A DNA stretch of 64,000 nucleotides from Arthrobacter sp. Hiyo8 (lineage in GTDB: Bacteria > Actinomycetota > Actinomycetes > Actinomycetales > Micrococcaceae), in contig AP014719.1 of assembly GCA_001549895.1 (NCBI GenBank), positions 3,534,001 through 3,598,000 of the forward strand, written 5' to 3'. A program made the translations under genes and the position numbers. Shown piece by piece: positions 1-9,659 of the stretch; the stretch's first letter is position 1; every line of letters starts with the position of its first letter. Below the pieces are notes generated by a model. The model made no database searches and was not told where the DNA came from. It saw only the letters and a list, made by a program, of their open reading frames with translations.

Positions 1-998
1 GAAGCAGGGAACGTCACCCAGCGCGCGGGTGATGAGCGAGGTTTTTGCGGAGAAATGCCCGCCCAATGGCACGAGTCCTGTGGCCCCGAGCGCCTCGATG
101 AGCCGCCGCGACACCAAAGGCAGTTCCGAATGAAAGTTGCCCACAATGCGTTCAGCCATCCATGCCTGTGTCCGCCGCTCCAACCGGGCTTCCGCTCCGT
201 CAAACCGTTCAAGGAAGACGGCGAGCCGGGTAGGCGCCTTCGCAGCGATTTTCTCTGCGCCGAATACGTCTGCCGGGTGGACCATTCTGTGTTCCGGTGA
301 CCAGCGTCGGGTGAACGCGGCGGTGCGTGGATAGCGGACGATGACGGGGTGTACTGCGGTGGCCAAACTGCTGACCGTTGACGTCAGCCAGCCCGGTGCG
401 AGCGGTTTGCGGACCCCTTGGAACAGCTCAGGATAGATGGGCCGGTGGTGGGGTTTGATGAACATCGGTTTTGCGTAGGACAGGAGGGTCCCCTCCGCGG
501 TTATGAATCCCCAGTCATCGGCCATGAAGCCGACGCCCGGCATGGCCACAAGTTTCGCAACCGTACTGGTCTTCCCGACCCGCCCCATGCGGGGAGCAGG
601 ATGCCCGCTCCCCGATAGTCCACCATCGCCGCGTGAAGCATCGCGGTATCCTGCCGGATGCACAACTGGTCCAGGAGCGGCACCACCGCTGTCAGCAGTT
701 CACCCGCCCCCTCAACTGCGAAGCCGTTCTCCGTGCGGATGACCTGAACCCGGTCTTCCGGGAGGAACAAAGAATCGTCTGTGTACCGGTAGGCGTCTTC
801 GGCACGGGACTGCGCGGGAACCTTAGTCAGGGTCCCGCTGATGTTCAGCTGCAGGTTTGAAGCCGAGGGGCCGAGGAACGGGGCGAGCATATCGCGTAGT
901 TGTGCCTCACCTGGCGTGCCCGGGGCTACCCGGATTCCGACTCGGCCGTGGACGTCAAAGGCAACTGCGGGCGACGTGATGATCTGCTGGTTAATCAT
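1..998 (-). CDS. HprK-like P-loop ATPase, 3' end outside window
   Basis: The gene starts at the ATG at 998, which overlaps the end of the upstream glycosyltransferase by 8 bases (ATGATTAA), so translation is probably coupled; it runs off the window at base 1. About 150 residues in, the protein reads MLHAAMVDYRGAGILLP and then a Walker A element GGSGKTST, but only if one missing G is restored in the GGG run near 578; after that it continues open in the next frame (FMADDWGF) to the edge. HPr-kinase-like ATPases of this type phosphorylate serine or act in surface-glycan and peptide-tailoring clusters. The target cannot be named from the sequence. The glycosyltransferase neighbours suggest a role in making or modifying a surface molecule. 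Confidence 0.6.
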
Positions 999-2023
999 TG
1001 GTCCGGCCTCCACCTTTGTTGCGAATGAGACGGTGCAAAAGGATGGGGTCGGATCGGTGCGCCCGGTGCGGTGATGTCTGCCAGAGGCTGTGCAGATAAC
1101 CGAGTGTGGTGACGGCCAGGACCGCTACGATCACGCCCGCCCGGGCAAGCCGCCCGCGTCGCCGTCGTGCGTGAAGGAGCGGATCCCGGCCAGAACAGCG
1201 CGCGGGAGCACGCGGCGGACGTATCGGCGTTCCGGTCCAAGGATTTCGGCCCGGCCCAAAAGGCGTGTCACCTGGGCCTTCGAAACACCCTCTGACCAGG
1301 CTCTCGCCAACATGTAGCGCAGGGTGCCGCGTGCGGCCGGCACATGGTGGCGAACCACCGCTGCCGGTTCGTAAACCACGCGGGTTCCGGGGGAACCGAT
1401 GGATGCCCTCAGACACAATTCAGTCTCCTCGCATCCAAGCGGACGATCACTTTGCCGGCCAAGGGACGCATTGAACCCGCCGACCCGCCCAAAGACATCG
1501 CCGCGGAAGGACATGTTCGCGCCGATCACGTTACGCACCTGCGCCGCGACTCTGGGCAGTCCCTTATGGGTGCACCCGACAATCCAATCAAGCTCTTCAG
1601 GGAAGTGCGCCGGACGACCCGATTCCCACACGGGTTCAACCCTGCCCCGACCGCCAACACGTCTGGATCCTCATACATCAGGACAAGCCGCGCCAGCCAG
1701 TCCGGGGCAGCTTCGGCGTCATCGTCGAGGAAAGCAACAATGTCGCCGGTTGCCGCCGCCACCCCGGTGTTGCGGGCGCCGGACAGCCCCGGCGGCCCGG
1801 AGTTCTCCACCGTTTCGACCCCTGTCAGCGCACCTGTCAGCCGCCCGTACAGACTCAGCCGCCGGTACAGATCCGTGTTATGGTCAACGACGACAACAAG
1901 CTGTTCCGGGCGGAACGTCTGGGCACGAACGGATGCGATCCCGCTCAACAGTAACTCCCACCGGGCTTCGGTGAAGCAGCAGATCACGACGCTGATGCTG
2001 GGCCGGCCGGCACCGGCGGGCAT
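991..2023 (-). CDS. Family 2 glycosyltransferase
   Basis: A GT-A fold glycosyltransferase of about 345 residues. The N-terminus reads SISVVICCFTEARWE, the nucleotide-sugar/metal site is FLDDDAEA, and GCEETELCLR matches the conserved ED acceptor motif of GT2 enzymes. The C-terminus ends with a short hydrophobic stretch (AGVIVAVLAVTTLGYL). Two 1-base deletions break the frame, near 1640 (VLAVGGRVEPVWES restored by adding G to GGGG) and near 1140 (GDAGGLARAG); the length (1033) agrees with exactly two lost bases. The gene before it ends TGA one base ahead of this ATG, and the HprK-like gene overlaps its end, so all three form one leftward operon. The transferred sugar is unknown. Confidence 0.75.
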
Positions 2024-2024
2024 C

Positions 2025-2896
2025 TCAACCGCCCCCCAGCGTCGCCAGGACCGTGTGCGGGTCGGTAGGAACGTGCGGAAGCCTCATGTCCGGGTACCGG
2101 TACTTCACGCGCCGGAGAGCCTCCGGCCTTGCCCCGCCGTCGGCGCATCCCATCCGACGCACTCACGGGTCAGGGTGCGCAGGACCCGCCAGCCGTCGCG
2201 GAAGGTCTGCAGATGTGAATTGCCTGAAATGCGGGACAGTTCATGGCTGGGCACCTCGGCGATGCGAAGGCCCGCCTTCGCTGCCCGCGATACGAGCTCG
2301 GTCTCGATTTCGAAACCGTCGGACTTGAGTTCCAGGATCTCCAGGCACTCCCTGCGGAAAGCGATATACCCGTAGCAAAGATCCGAGAAGTTACAATGCA
2401 GGGCCTTGTTCGCCAGACCTGTGAGCGCACGGTTCCCGAGGTTTCGCAAACGCGTCAGGTCGTCGGAACCGCCGCCGGTGACATATCGGGAGCCCTTGAC
2501 GAAATCGTGGTCGTGCTGGAGGGGTGAGACGAACCAGCCGATTTCCCTCGGGTCCATGCTGCCGTCCGCATCTAGCATGACGATGATGTCCCCGGTTGCC
2601 GCCGCGAAGCCTGCCCGCATCGCGGCGCCCTTGCCGGCGTGCAGCTCGTTCACCACGACGACGTCAAAGCGAAGCGCGCGCGCCACGTCCACTGTGAGGT
2701 CTTCGGACCGGCCGTCCACGATAATCACTTCGTCAACGTACGACGGGATCCGTCTAAGCACCCACGGCAGATTCAACGCTTCATTCAGGGTGGGAATCAC
2801 CACACTGATCGACGCAGCAGGGAACGACGTCCCCGGGCCTGACGCTGCCGGGGTCCGGCCTGTGGCAGGCTCCAACTGCCCGATGGACACCGCCAT
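2025..2896 (-). CDS. Polyprenyl-phosphate-type GT2 glycosyltransferase (DPM1-like)
   Basis: About 290 residues with the start SVVIPTLNEALNLPW, metal-binding MLDADGSMDP and the long Asp/Gly pattern of dolichol-phosphate mannosyltransferase-like GT2 proteins (FVKGSRYVTGGG, LCYGYIAFRRE). It has no C-terminal membrane helices, like soluble DPM1. Family members move a sugar to a polyprenyl phosphate at the inner membrane face. The last 36 residues lie in another frame (RVKYRYPDMRLPHVP) after a lost base near 2125; length 872 fits one deletion. The start is either the ATG at 2896 or the GTG at 2899; no strong ribosome site separates them. First gene of the leftward operon with the next glycosyltransferase (1-base gap) and the HprK-like gene. 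Confidence 0.75.
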
Positions 2897-3539
2897 CACC
2901 CCGACCGTTGACCCGCACGAATGCGGAACCCCGACGGAAAAATGTACGGCGGCCGCTTTCGGACCGTCGCCGGGATAGGGGGCCTGGATGATTCATGACC
3001 GCACCTCGATCTCACTCATCGTTACACACACCAGGTCTGGTGCATGTAGCGATGAGCATGAAACCGTGCCCGTTACAGCGCCGTTACAAGGATCCGGCCA
3101 GGAGGTGATCGCTTCAGCCCTGAGCCTCAACTACGGGTCTTGGGGGTCGCTTCCGGCAAGTAGGACATCCGTAGTGGGAAATTCGGGGAGCCCTGTTTCG
3201 AGTAGTGGCTACTCGCGACCGGCATGGCCTTGGCTGGGTAGTGTCGGGATATTCAACGTGTTGTGCCAGGCTGAACGACGAAAGCACCCGAGATGGAACT
3301 TTTCCAGTCAAAGACATTCCCTGGGTCCGAAGACGGTGGAGTCCGTCAGGTTCAGGCATCAGCTGCGGCGTCAGGCCGGACGTCTCCGAACCCTCCCGGT
3401 GGTATTCCGGAGCTGCCGGCCCCAGACCCGGGGACACAGCGGCAGAGAACCGGACGGTTACGCCGGTCGACACAGCAGACGAGAACCGCCCGGAATCAGG
3501 CAACAAGGCAGGTATCCGACGTTCGATGGGGTATGGGAC
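2897..3539. promoter_or_regulatory. Divergent control region between glycosyltransferase operon and SARP gene
   Basis: This 643-base gap holds no convincing gene. It contains a 42-base imperfect palindrome (3015-3056, arms CTCATCGTTACACACACCAG and its partner around a GT centre) and, just to the right, two GTTACA hexamers at 3072 and 3083, exactly 11 bases apart. A third GTTACA lies inside the palindrome at 3021. Direct repeats with 11-base spacing are the usual binding pattern of OmpR-fold activators, including SARPs, and a SARP-like gene follows. That the SARP binds here is inference. Confidence 0.45.
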
Positions 3540-4354
3540 ATGGTGTCAATTCCAGAGCCTGAGTGGTTCCTGACCCTGCTTAATGGGTGGACGCTGACGC
3601 GGGACGGCCGGCGGGTGAAGGTAGCGCATCGGCAGCAACGCCTGATCGCTGCGCTGGCCCTTCTCGGCGAGCGGCCGCGTACTTTCCTTTCCGGCCTTCT
3701 CTGGCCGGACTCCTCCGAGGCCCAGGCTGCGGTTGGCCTCAGGGTGAGCATCTGGCATATCAACCACGAGCTCCCCGGCCTGCTCCATGCCGACGGAATC
3801 ACGGACGTTTCCGTGGCCCTCAGCGAACAGCTCAAGGTCGATATCATCGACCTTGAGCGCGATCTTCATGCCCCGGTCTCCGGGCTGCACGGTTCGTACC
3901 CGCGGTGGGAACGGCTGCGGACCGCGGAACTCCTTCCGGGATGGTACGAGGACTGGATCCTGGTCGAACAGGAACGCTTCCGGGCCCTGCGGACGTCAGC
4001 CCTCGACTCCATCGCCGCATACCAGCTTAGCCAGGGAAATGCCGAGGAAACCAAAGTGGCCACTGCAGCGGCAATCTCCTTGGAACCGTTCCGGGAATCC
4101 TCCTACCGGCTGCTGATCCAGGCGCACCTCGCCACCGGCGATCTCGTCGCTGCGCTCCGCACTTATAGGGGCTTCTCTGCCGCCCTGAGACAGGAATACG
4201 GTGTGGGCCCGTCCCGTCCCTCGCCAAGCTCATCCACGGTGCCCTCGGATCCAGCGGTCGTGAAACGGCCCTCGGCAGTTTTCCGCTCACCCCGCTTACC
4301 CCGTCGCTTCCCACCGGTCACACCGTGATGACCGGCCGGAGGCCGACAGCGTAA
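3540..4354 (+). CDS. SARP-like regulator with bacterial transcriptional activation domain
   Basis: About 271 residues. Residues 8 to 95 fit the OmpR-type winged helix of SARP/AfsR regulators (WTLTRDGRRVKVAHRQQRLI, then LLWPDSSEAQAAVGLR), and residues 100 to 240 fit the BTAD helical domain (YEDWILVEQERFRALR, EPFRESSYRLLIQAHLATGD, ALRTYRGF). Such proteins activate antibiotic or surface-polymer clusters by binding 11-base direct repeats. The ATG at 3540 begins right at the folded domain, and the reading frame upstream is low-complexity, so I prefer it to earlier starts. A C lost near 4218 shifts the frame; restoring it gives the typical SLAKLIHGAL continuation and a stop at 4352-4354. It faces the glycosyltransferase operon and is the likely regulator of it. 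Confidence 0.65.
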
Positions 4355-4432
4355 CGTCGGTCGGGCTGAACGCCGCAAGAATCCAGGAGCCGTTGCCCGA
4401 TGGCAGGGAACGGTTGTCGTGGTGGTCACCTC

Positions 4433-4886
4433 TCAGCCCCCGAGGCGGGCGAATGCAGGGCTGCCGCCGGCCAGCCTGCCGTCACGTACCGTGAACGGAT
4501 ACAGCCGCCCGACATCCGGTTCCTTGAGCCCTGCCACCGGGAAAAGAGCAGAAACCGTGTCGTCAAGCAAGAATGTTGCATCCGCAGAACCGTCCTCGCG
4601 CCCGAACGAGGCGCTGAAACGCCCGGAAGGCGATGCGTGCAGCAGGTCGAACGATCCCAAAACGCGTCCGCCGTGGAACCGGATGCCCAGACAACGGACG
4701 GTTGCGGTAAAGACATTGTCGGCGGTGAAGCCCAGCAGGAATTCTCCCGGCCCGGCACCGGTTCACCCATCCGGACCGAAAGCAGGATTTCCGCCCCGAA
4801 ATCGATCAGCAGAACCCGGTCCGGACCCGGCCGCCCTGCCCGACGGCCGGCATCTGCGCCCCGTTGCGGATAGCTGCGCCGCCCAT
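4433..4886 (-). CDS. Conserved-looking protein of unknown function
   Basis: I do not recognise this gene. An ATG at 4886 has a good ribosome site (AGGAG, 7 bases upstream). With two restored bases (near 4817 and 4755; length 454 fits two deletions) it reads as a 152-residue protein: MGGAAIRNGAQMPAVGQ, then LLIDFGAEILLSVRMGE, FLLGFTADNVFTATVRCLG, RVLGSFDLLHASPSGRFSAS and an end at FARLGG. It is mostly beta-strand-like and soluble, with no signal peptide. It is convergent with the SARP-like gene, 78 bases away. It could be a remnant of a larger protein. Confidence 0.4.
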
Positions 4887-5125
4887 GGCTTTCTCCTGCC
4901 CGTACCACCAAATGACCTGCTTGCCTACAACTGTAAACCCGCAAACCGGGGCAAACCTCAACCCCATGTGAAGAGCGGCGAAAATGACGCCGAATCCGCG
5001 CCCAGAGGCTGACGAAAGGTCCGACGGGATCGGCCAGCTCCGGCGGCCGTCTGACGTTATCGTCCGGTCGCAAGCTTCTCGTTATCTTGCTCACCGCCAG
5101 CGCGTCGCGGCGGATGCTGCGATGA

Positions 5126-5595
5126 ATGATGCAGCTGGGACGGGGGCGTGCTGCGGCCGTCTTGAAGGCCACCACGATCTTCGATGACCCTGACGGCATC
5201 CAGGCCGCTTTTGACGCCGAGGACGCGGCCGGTTCCATTGGGAGGACCGCAAGCCCGGGAAAGACGTCTCGATGGCTGTGGCCGACGTCGCGCGAGCCGT
5301 CCGGCCTGAGGCGTTCAAGGATGAGCAGGGGATGCGCATCGTCTGCGGAGCTCCAATGTGCGGATATCTCAAGCGCCGCCCTGGCGGATCCGGGCTCATC
5401 GCGTACGTCGAGCTCGTCCTGCCGGAAGACAATCCAAGGGAGATGGAGGAGGGGCCGAGCCGATGGAGAATCTACCCTGTCCTTGGCGTGGCCATGGGTC
5501 CCGCTCCCTACCCTACCGGACGAGGCGATGGGTGCGTCCGCGGACTCCTTCGGTCCGGCGAAACCTGGCAATCCGTCAGGTGTCCGGGCTCCTGA
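5126..5595 (+). CDS. Possible coding fragment, unknown function
   Basis: Two overlapping frames join into plausible protein text after one frameshift near 5240: TTIFDDPDGIQAAFDAED, then WEDRKPGKDVSMAVADVARA, then MRIVCGAPMCGYLKRR and YVELVLPEDNPREME. Amino-acid use looks more like coding sequence than the other frames. No family is recognised, there is no clear start or ribosome site, and the C-terminal part becomes low-complexity. It may be a decayed gene. The rest of the 4.9-5.6 kb stretch shows nothing else I can support. Confidence 0.25.
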
Positions 5596-5641
5596 CGGAG
5601 AACGGCTATTTTATTTGGTGCGGTGAGTTTCGTTGGTGAAG

Positions 5642-5764
5642 TCACTCGGTCCAGGGGACCAGGAACCGTGCAGCAATGACGAAGACGTAGGCGACCGGCG
5701 ATTATCGATATCAGGATTCGAAGCCAGCAGTGTCCCTCGGACGCTTGACCATCCGCTTAAGCAT
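5642..5764 (-). pseudogene. Damaged copy of a 40-residue membrane peptide
   Basis: This is a second copy of the small gene at 14010-14132. Both start with ATGCTTA after a GGAGG-like site, span 123 bases, and end with codons for VIAARFLVPWTE. This copy has lost one base in the first third and gained one before the shared membrane helix, so the centre is out of frame and meets a TGA. Restored, it would read RGHCWLRILISIIA then VAYVFVIAARFLVPWTE, a single hydrophobic helix. Shared third-position changes suggest an old duplication rather than a recent copy. Function is unknown. Confidence 0.5.
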
Positions 5765-6333
5765 TCGTATCCTCCGTGTGCCGCGAGCAGAGTCACATCA
5801 CGTGACGGGCATCATTTTACCCGGGCCGGCAGGGACGCTCTGCTGAGCGTGTCTTTTGGAGATGCTGACACCATTCCGTACGACGTCTCCCGCCTACTGA
5901 ATCCGGCAGGTAGCCCAGGACCGGACGCTGCTTCTCCGTGGCCCACCGGTCTGCGGGTGATGCCATCTGGCCGGAAAAGCACTGACCTGAGTGCCCTGTT
6001 GGCTGCGGGAATCTGCACCTACTTTCGGACCATTTGGCCGGGTACAATGCGGGAGCGGTTGGGTGCTTGAGTGCTTCGGTGGAGGGTTCGTCCCTGTCGG
6101 GTTTGCCGAAAGGGCTTGAGCCTGCTGATCTGCGGCGGTCCCTCGCCGGCCGCGACCGCGCACCGCGACCGGGCGTGATGCCGTTGTTGGCGCGGATGGG
6201 ATTGCCGTTGAGGACCTGCCGGTGACGATGATCGTGCCGTGACCGATGTTCTTTGTGCATACTGCGACTCAGGGCCGTCATTTCAACACACGGCGATTGT
6301 CTTGGCATGGTTGATGCCGGAGATAATCCTGCG
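5765..6333. other. Stretch without supported genes
   Basis: All frames here are low-complexity Arg/Pro/Ser-rich text of the kind produced by GC-rich DNA. No ribosome site, motif or inverted repeat could be tied to a feature. Confidence 0.4.
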
Positions 6334-6471
6334 TCAGTAGACCTTCATGTATTCAAAGCGATCCCAGCATTCGGTTGAACAGAACTTCGACTTCAAGTTA
6401 CGGGGCAGGCGTTTTCCGCAGAACCGGCATGACTTTTCGAACAGGAATATCCGACGGAGCTTGGTGAACAT
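6334..6471 (-). CDS. Small zinc-ribbon protein
   Basis: A 45-residue protein starting at ATG 6471 with AAGG about 8 bases upstream. It reads MFTKLRRIFLFEKS then CRFCGKRLPRNLKSKFCSTEC, giving a CxxC...CxxxC metal-binding set with 13 residues between the pairs, and a basic surface. Short zinc ribbons like this bind nucleic acid or protein partners; no precise family can be named. The gene is intact, unlike most neighbours. It lies alone, upstream (in its own direction) of the unassigned 5.8-6.3 kb stretch. Confidence 0.55.
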   Translation of the reverse strand: MFTKLRRIFLFEKSCRFCGKRLPRNLKSKFCSTECWDRFEYMKVY

Positions 6472-6745
6472 ACGGGACCTTCATCGATTGACGGGCGCGA
6501 GGCACAACCCAAGACGACCGGAGGAAGAGCGGGCTTCGTCCGCAAAGGTACCCGAGGCAACGCGTGTTATCCGGCGTGCCGGCACGATCTTAACGCATCC
6601 TTTACGCCATGGCGCTTGTTTCTGACGGACAGAACACCAGCATCGGTTGGCCTCCTGCACAACTGATCGGAACCGGGCGGGACCTTGTGTACGCGGCGAC
6701 GTGATGCAGACATTTCTGCATTCCTCATTGCTGTAGGCCCGATTG

Positions 6746-8822
6746 TCAGGTGATCGCTGTCCCGGAACTCCGCGGCGGCCCACGCCCAGGTGTTCGGTCA
6801 GGGGTGCTTCTTTGTCCTTTATAGCTTTTGCTTGCGTCGAAGTGTGAAGTCCGCGAGGATCTCTCCGGTGCTTGCCGGCGGAGGATCCGGCGGGCCAGGA
6901 TCAGCCCTGCTCCGAGGTTGAGGGTGGGCAGGTAGGCCCTGGTGATGGCGGTTCCGATGGCGGCCAGGGACGCGGCGTCGGGGTACAGCATGTAGAGGGG
7001 TTCGTACCGGGGCTGGATTTTGCTTTGAAGGCCAGGAGGGACCTGAACCCGTACACCGGTTCCAACGTCGCCCCCAGCCAGTCGAGCAGCCGGTCAAGGC
7101 TGCCGGATGGCCGGGTTCCTGCCTCCGGCGGTGGCATATTCGGGTCCTCGGCGATCCGTGCGAGGGGTGCTCCGGAGAGGCTGAGGAAATCGCATCCTTC
7201 ATCCTTGAGGCTGAGGGACGCGGAGGCGATGAGGAATTCGACGCTGCGCGGAAGCCGTTGCTGCGGCGACGCATGAAATCCAGGGTCCAGCCCACGATGT
7301 GCCCTTGGCGGTAGACGGGCAGCCAGGAGGTGACGGTGGCGAGCAGGGCGATGGTCAGTGCAAGGGGCATGAGCAGCGGCAGGGCGAGGGTAAGGGGTTG
7401 CGAGGAGGCCGATCCTTCGATCGCGGTGATCCCCTCGCTTGTTCCGGTGTTCGGGGCGCCGCTTGTAGGGCTGCGGTGATGGTGATTCCGGCGAGAACGG
7501 ACAGCCCCACCTGGATCAAAAGGGTCCCCACCCAGGCAAAGCGCCGTCCGCGGCGCAGGCCGTCGGCGAGCAAGAGCAGGAGGAAGGACGGGAGGATGGC
7601 CATGAAGATCCCGCCGACTCCGGCACGCAACTGCAGCTGTGCGACGGCACAGTCCTTCGCTTGCGCCGGATCCGAGCAGAGGTTCTGGAGTGTTTGGGGG
7701 TCCACGGGCTGGATGTTGGTGAACAGGAAACGCAGGATGGACAACGGCCCCACCGCATGCGGGATGAGCCCGGCGACCACCGGACCGATCGCCGACGCGG
7801 CAATAAGCAGCGCGATCAGCACGCGGCCTTCGTGCCGGTACTGACAGGGTGCCCGAACCGGCCGCCGGCCCGACAGGAGTGGCCGAGCACCGCACCTGCC
7901 GTAGCGGCGCCGAGCCTGACAAGATCCGCAAACCCTCCGCTGTACAGGGCCAGGAGGAGCAGCAAGGCGGAGACGGCCAGCCGGATCCGGCGCCTCCACA
8001 GGGTGGCCATGGACGCGGTTCCGGCCATGGCGGTACCGATGATGAACGCGCTCGGACCCATGAAGAGGTGGCCGCCCATCTCCGCTTTCCAGCTGCCGAG
8101 CAACCCCTGGGCCGCGGCGAGGAATCCAAGGGCAATGCCAACGCCCAGGATCTGGGTGGAGACGGCGGCGATTGCGTACTTGAGGCTTCCCATCCGCCGT
8201 TCCAGGGGCGGACCGAGCAGCAGCACCAGGGCTGTTCCGCGCAGCCGTGAGAAGGCGACCAGGGCAACGAACAGGGTCCCTGCGGTCAGTGCAGCAACGC
8301 GTTGTGTCGTGGTCCGGGCGAGGACGATGGTGATGGCGAGCACCAAGGCCAAGGCGACGGCTGTGTGTCCGGAGGGGAAGCTGCTTGTCCCCGTCGGCGT
8401 GGCAAGGGATCCGACGGCGTCCGCCGGAGGCCGTGGCGGCCGACCAGGATTTTGGCGGCCGAGGAACCGAGCCATCCGGCAGCCACGACGGAGCAGAAAG
8501 CGAGGGCCTGGACCGGCCTGCCCGGACCCAGGCCAGGTAGGAACCAATGACCAGCACGAGCAGGACCGCCCCCACCGGGCCGATCCCGTAATTGATGGCC
8601 TGGCATAGCGAAACCAGGACGTTGATCCGTCCGTGGCTCAGGGAGATGTCCAGGGCAAGCTCGGGTGCCGAAGCCCGAAGCCCTTCGCTGACATCCCGGC
8701 CGCCACGGTGCCTCCGAACACCAGGGCCGCGGCGGGAATCCACCACCATGAGCGCAGCCCGGGGACCAGGGTGGCCGCAGGCCCGGGGTGGATTCCACGG
8801 TGCTGTCCTGACTGTTGCTCAT
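6746..8822 (-). pseudogene. PAP2 / rhomboid-like / lysyltransferase chimera with missing segments
   Basis: Reading leftward from ATG 8822 across many 1-base shifts there are three parts. (1) A PAP2 phosphatase N-terminus with membrane helices and the motif SFPSGHTA (about 8370), ending at FSRL near 8245, just where the last PAP2 motif (SR...H...D) should continue. (2) A rhomboid-like membrane segment beginning LLLGPPLERRMGSLKYA and ending near LLADGLRRGRRFAWVG, typical of MprF/LysX-type actinobacterial membrane proteins. (3) From about 7335 the second half of a phosphatidylglycerol lysyltransferase (DUF2156) domain: SWLPVYRQGHIVGWTLDFM, DFLSLSGAPLAR, YGFRSLLAFKAKF. The first half of that domain is absent. 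The two joints look like deletions that fused a PAP2 gene to an MprF-like gene. The C-terminal end is uncertain. Confidence 0.55.
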
Positions 8823-8948
8823 TGACGGGTGCTGTGACCAGCATGCGCTGGCGGCTCTGAGAGGAAGCTGAGGACGACACCGCTGTTTCTCAGGTAGCGC
8901 TCAACAGCGGTCGGGGATACTGCCTGTATCGACAGAGAGGGGCCGGCC

Positions 8949-9659
8949 GTGAGGATTCTGCTGGTCGAGGACGAGAAGATGCTGGCCGAAACGCTCCGGC
9001 GCGGGCTCTCCAACGAGGGTTTCGTGGTGGACGTGACCCACGACGGGTCAGCGGGCTGTGGGCTGCCACGGAAAACCCCTACGACGTGATCCTGCTTGAT
9101 CTGATGCTGCCGCTGAAAAACGGGTACGGCGTGTTGAAGGAAATCCGGGAACGCCGGATCTGGACCCCGGTGTTGATGCTGACCGCCAAGGACGGCGAAT
9201 ACGACCAGACGGATGCGTTCGATCTGGGCGCGGATGATTATCTGACCAAGCCCTTCAGCTTACTGTCCTGGTTGCCAGGATCCGGGCACTGATGCGCCGC
9301 GGCGCCCCGGAACGGCCCGTAATCCTGTCCTTGGGGACTTTGAGCATGGACCCGGTCAGGCGCAGTGTCAGCCGCGGCGGGGAAATGATCGCGCTCACTG
9401 CCCGGGAGTACGGGCTGCTGCAGTACCTGATGCGCCGTCACGACCAGGTGGTGTCAAAGTCGGAGATCCTGGACAATGTCTGGGACCCGCGTTTGAGGGC
9501 GGAGACAACGTCGTGGAGGTCTACATCGGTTACCTGCGCCGGAAAATCGACGCCCCGTTCGGGCTGCAGACCCTCACCACCGTGCGGGGAATGGGATACA
9601 TGCTCACCGCCGGCCGGTCTCCCGCCCGGGAAACCCGGACGGACCCGGCAGCCCCGTAG
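8949..9659 (+). CDS. OmpR-family response regulator
   Basis: A 237-residue receiver plus winged-helix protein starting at GTG 8949. The receiver shows [10 protein letters not shown], the phospho-acceptor in [13 protein letters not shown] and the conserved LTKPF lysine; the output domain shows [30 protein letters not shown], the recognition helix region [14 protein letters not shown] and the wing VRGMGYML. Three lost bases (near 9054, 9258 and 9500) break the frame, and the total length (711) agrees with three. It is convergent with a histidine kinase fragment, not in line with it as in most such pairs. Confidence 0.75.

Noticed and set aside
2988..3539. Upstream extension of the SARP-like gene
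   Set aside because: The frame is open but low-complexity, has no ribosome site and covers the palindrome and GTTACA boxes.
4426..5571. Long leftward open frame of 381 codons
   Set aside because: It is Arg/Pro/Ser-rich and crosses a clear gene start with a ribosome site at 4886 in another frame; the real gene uses the other frames.
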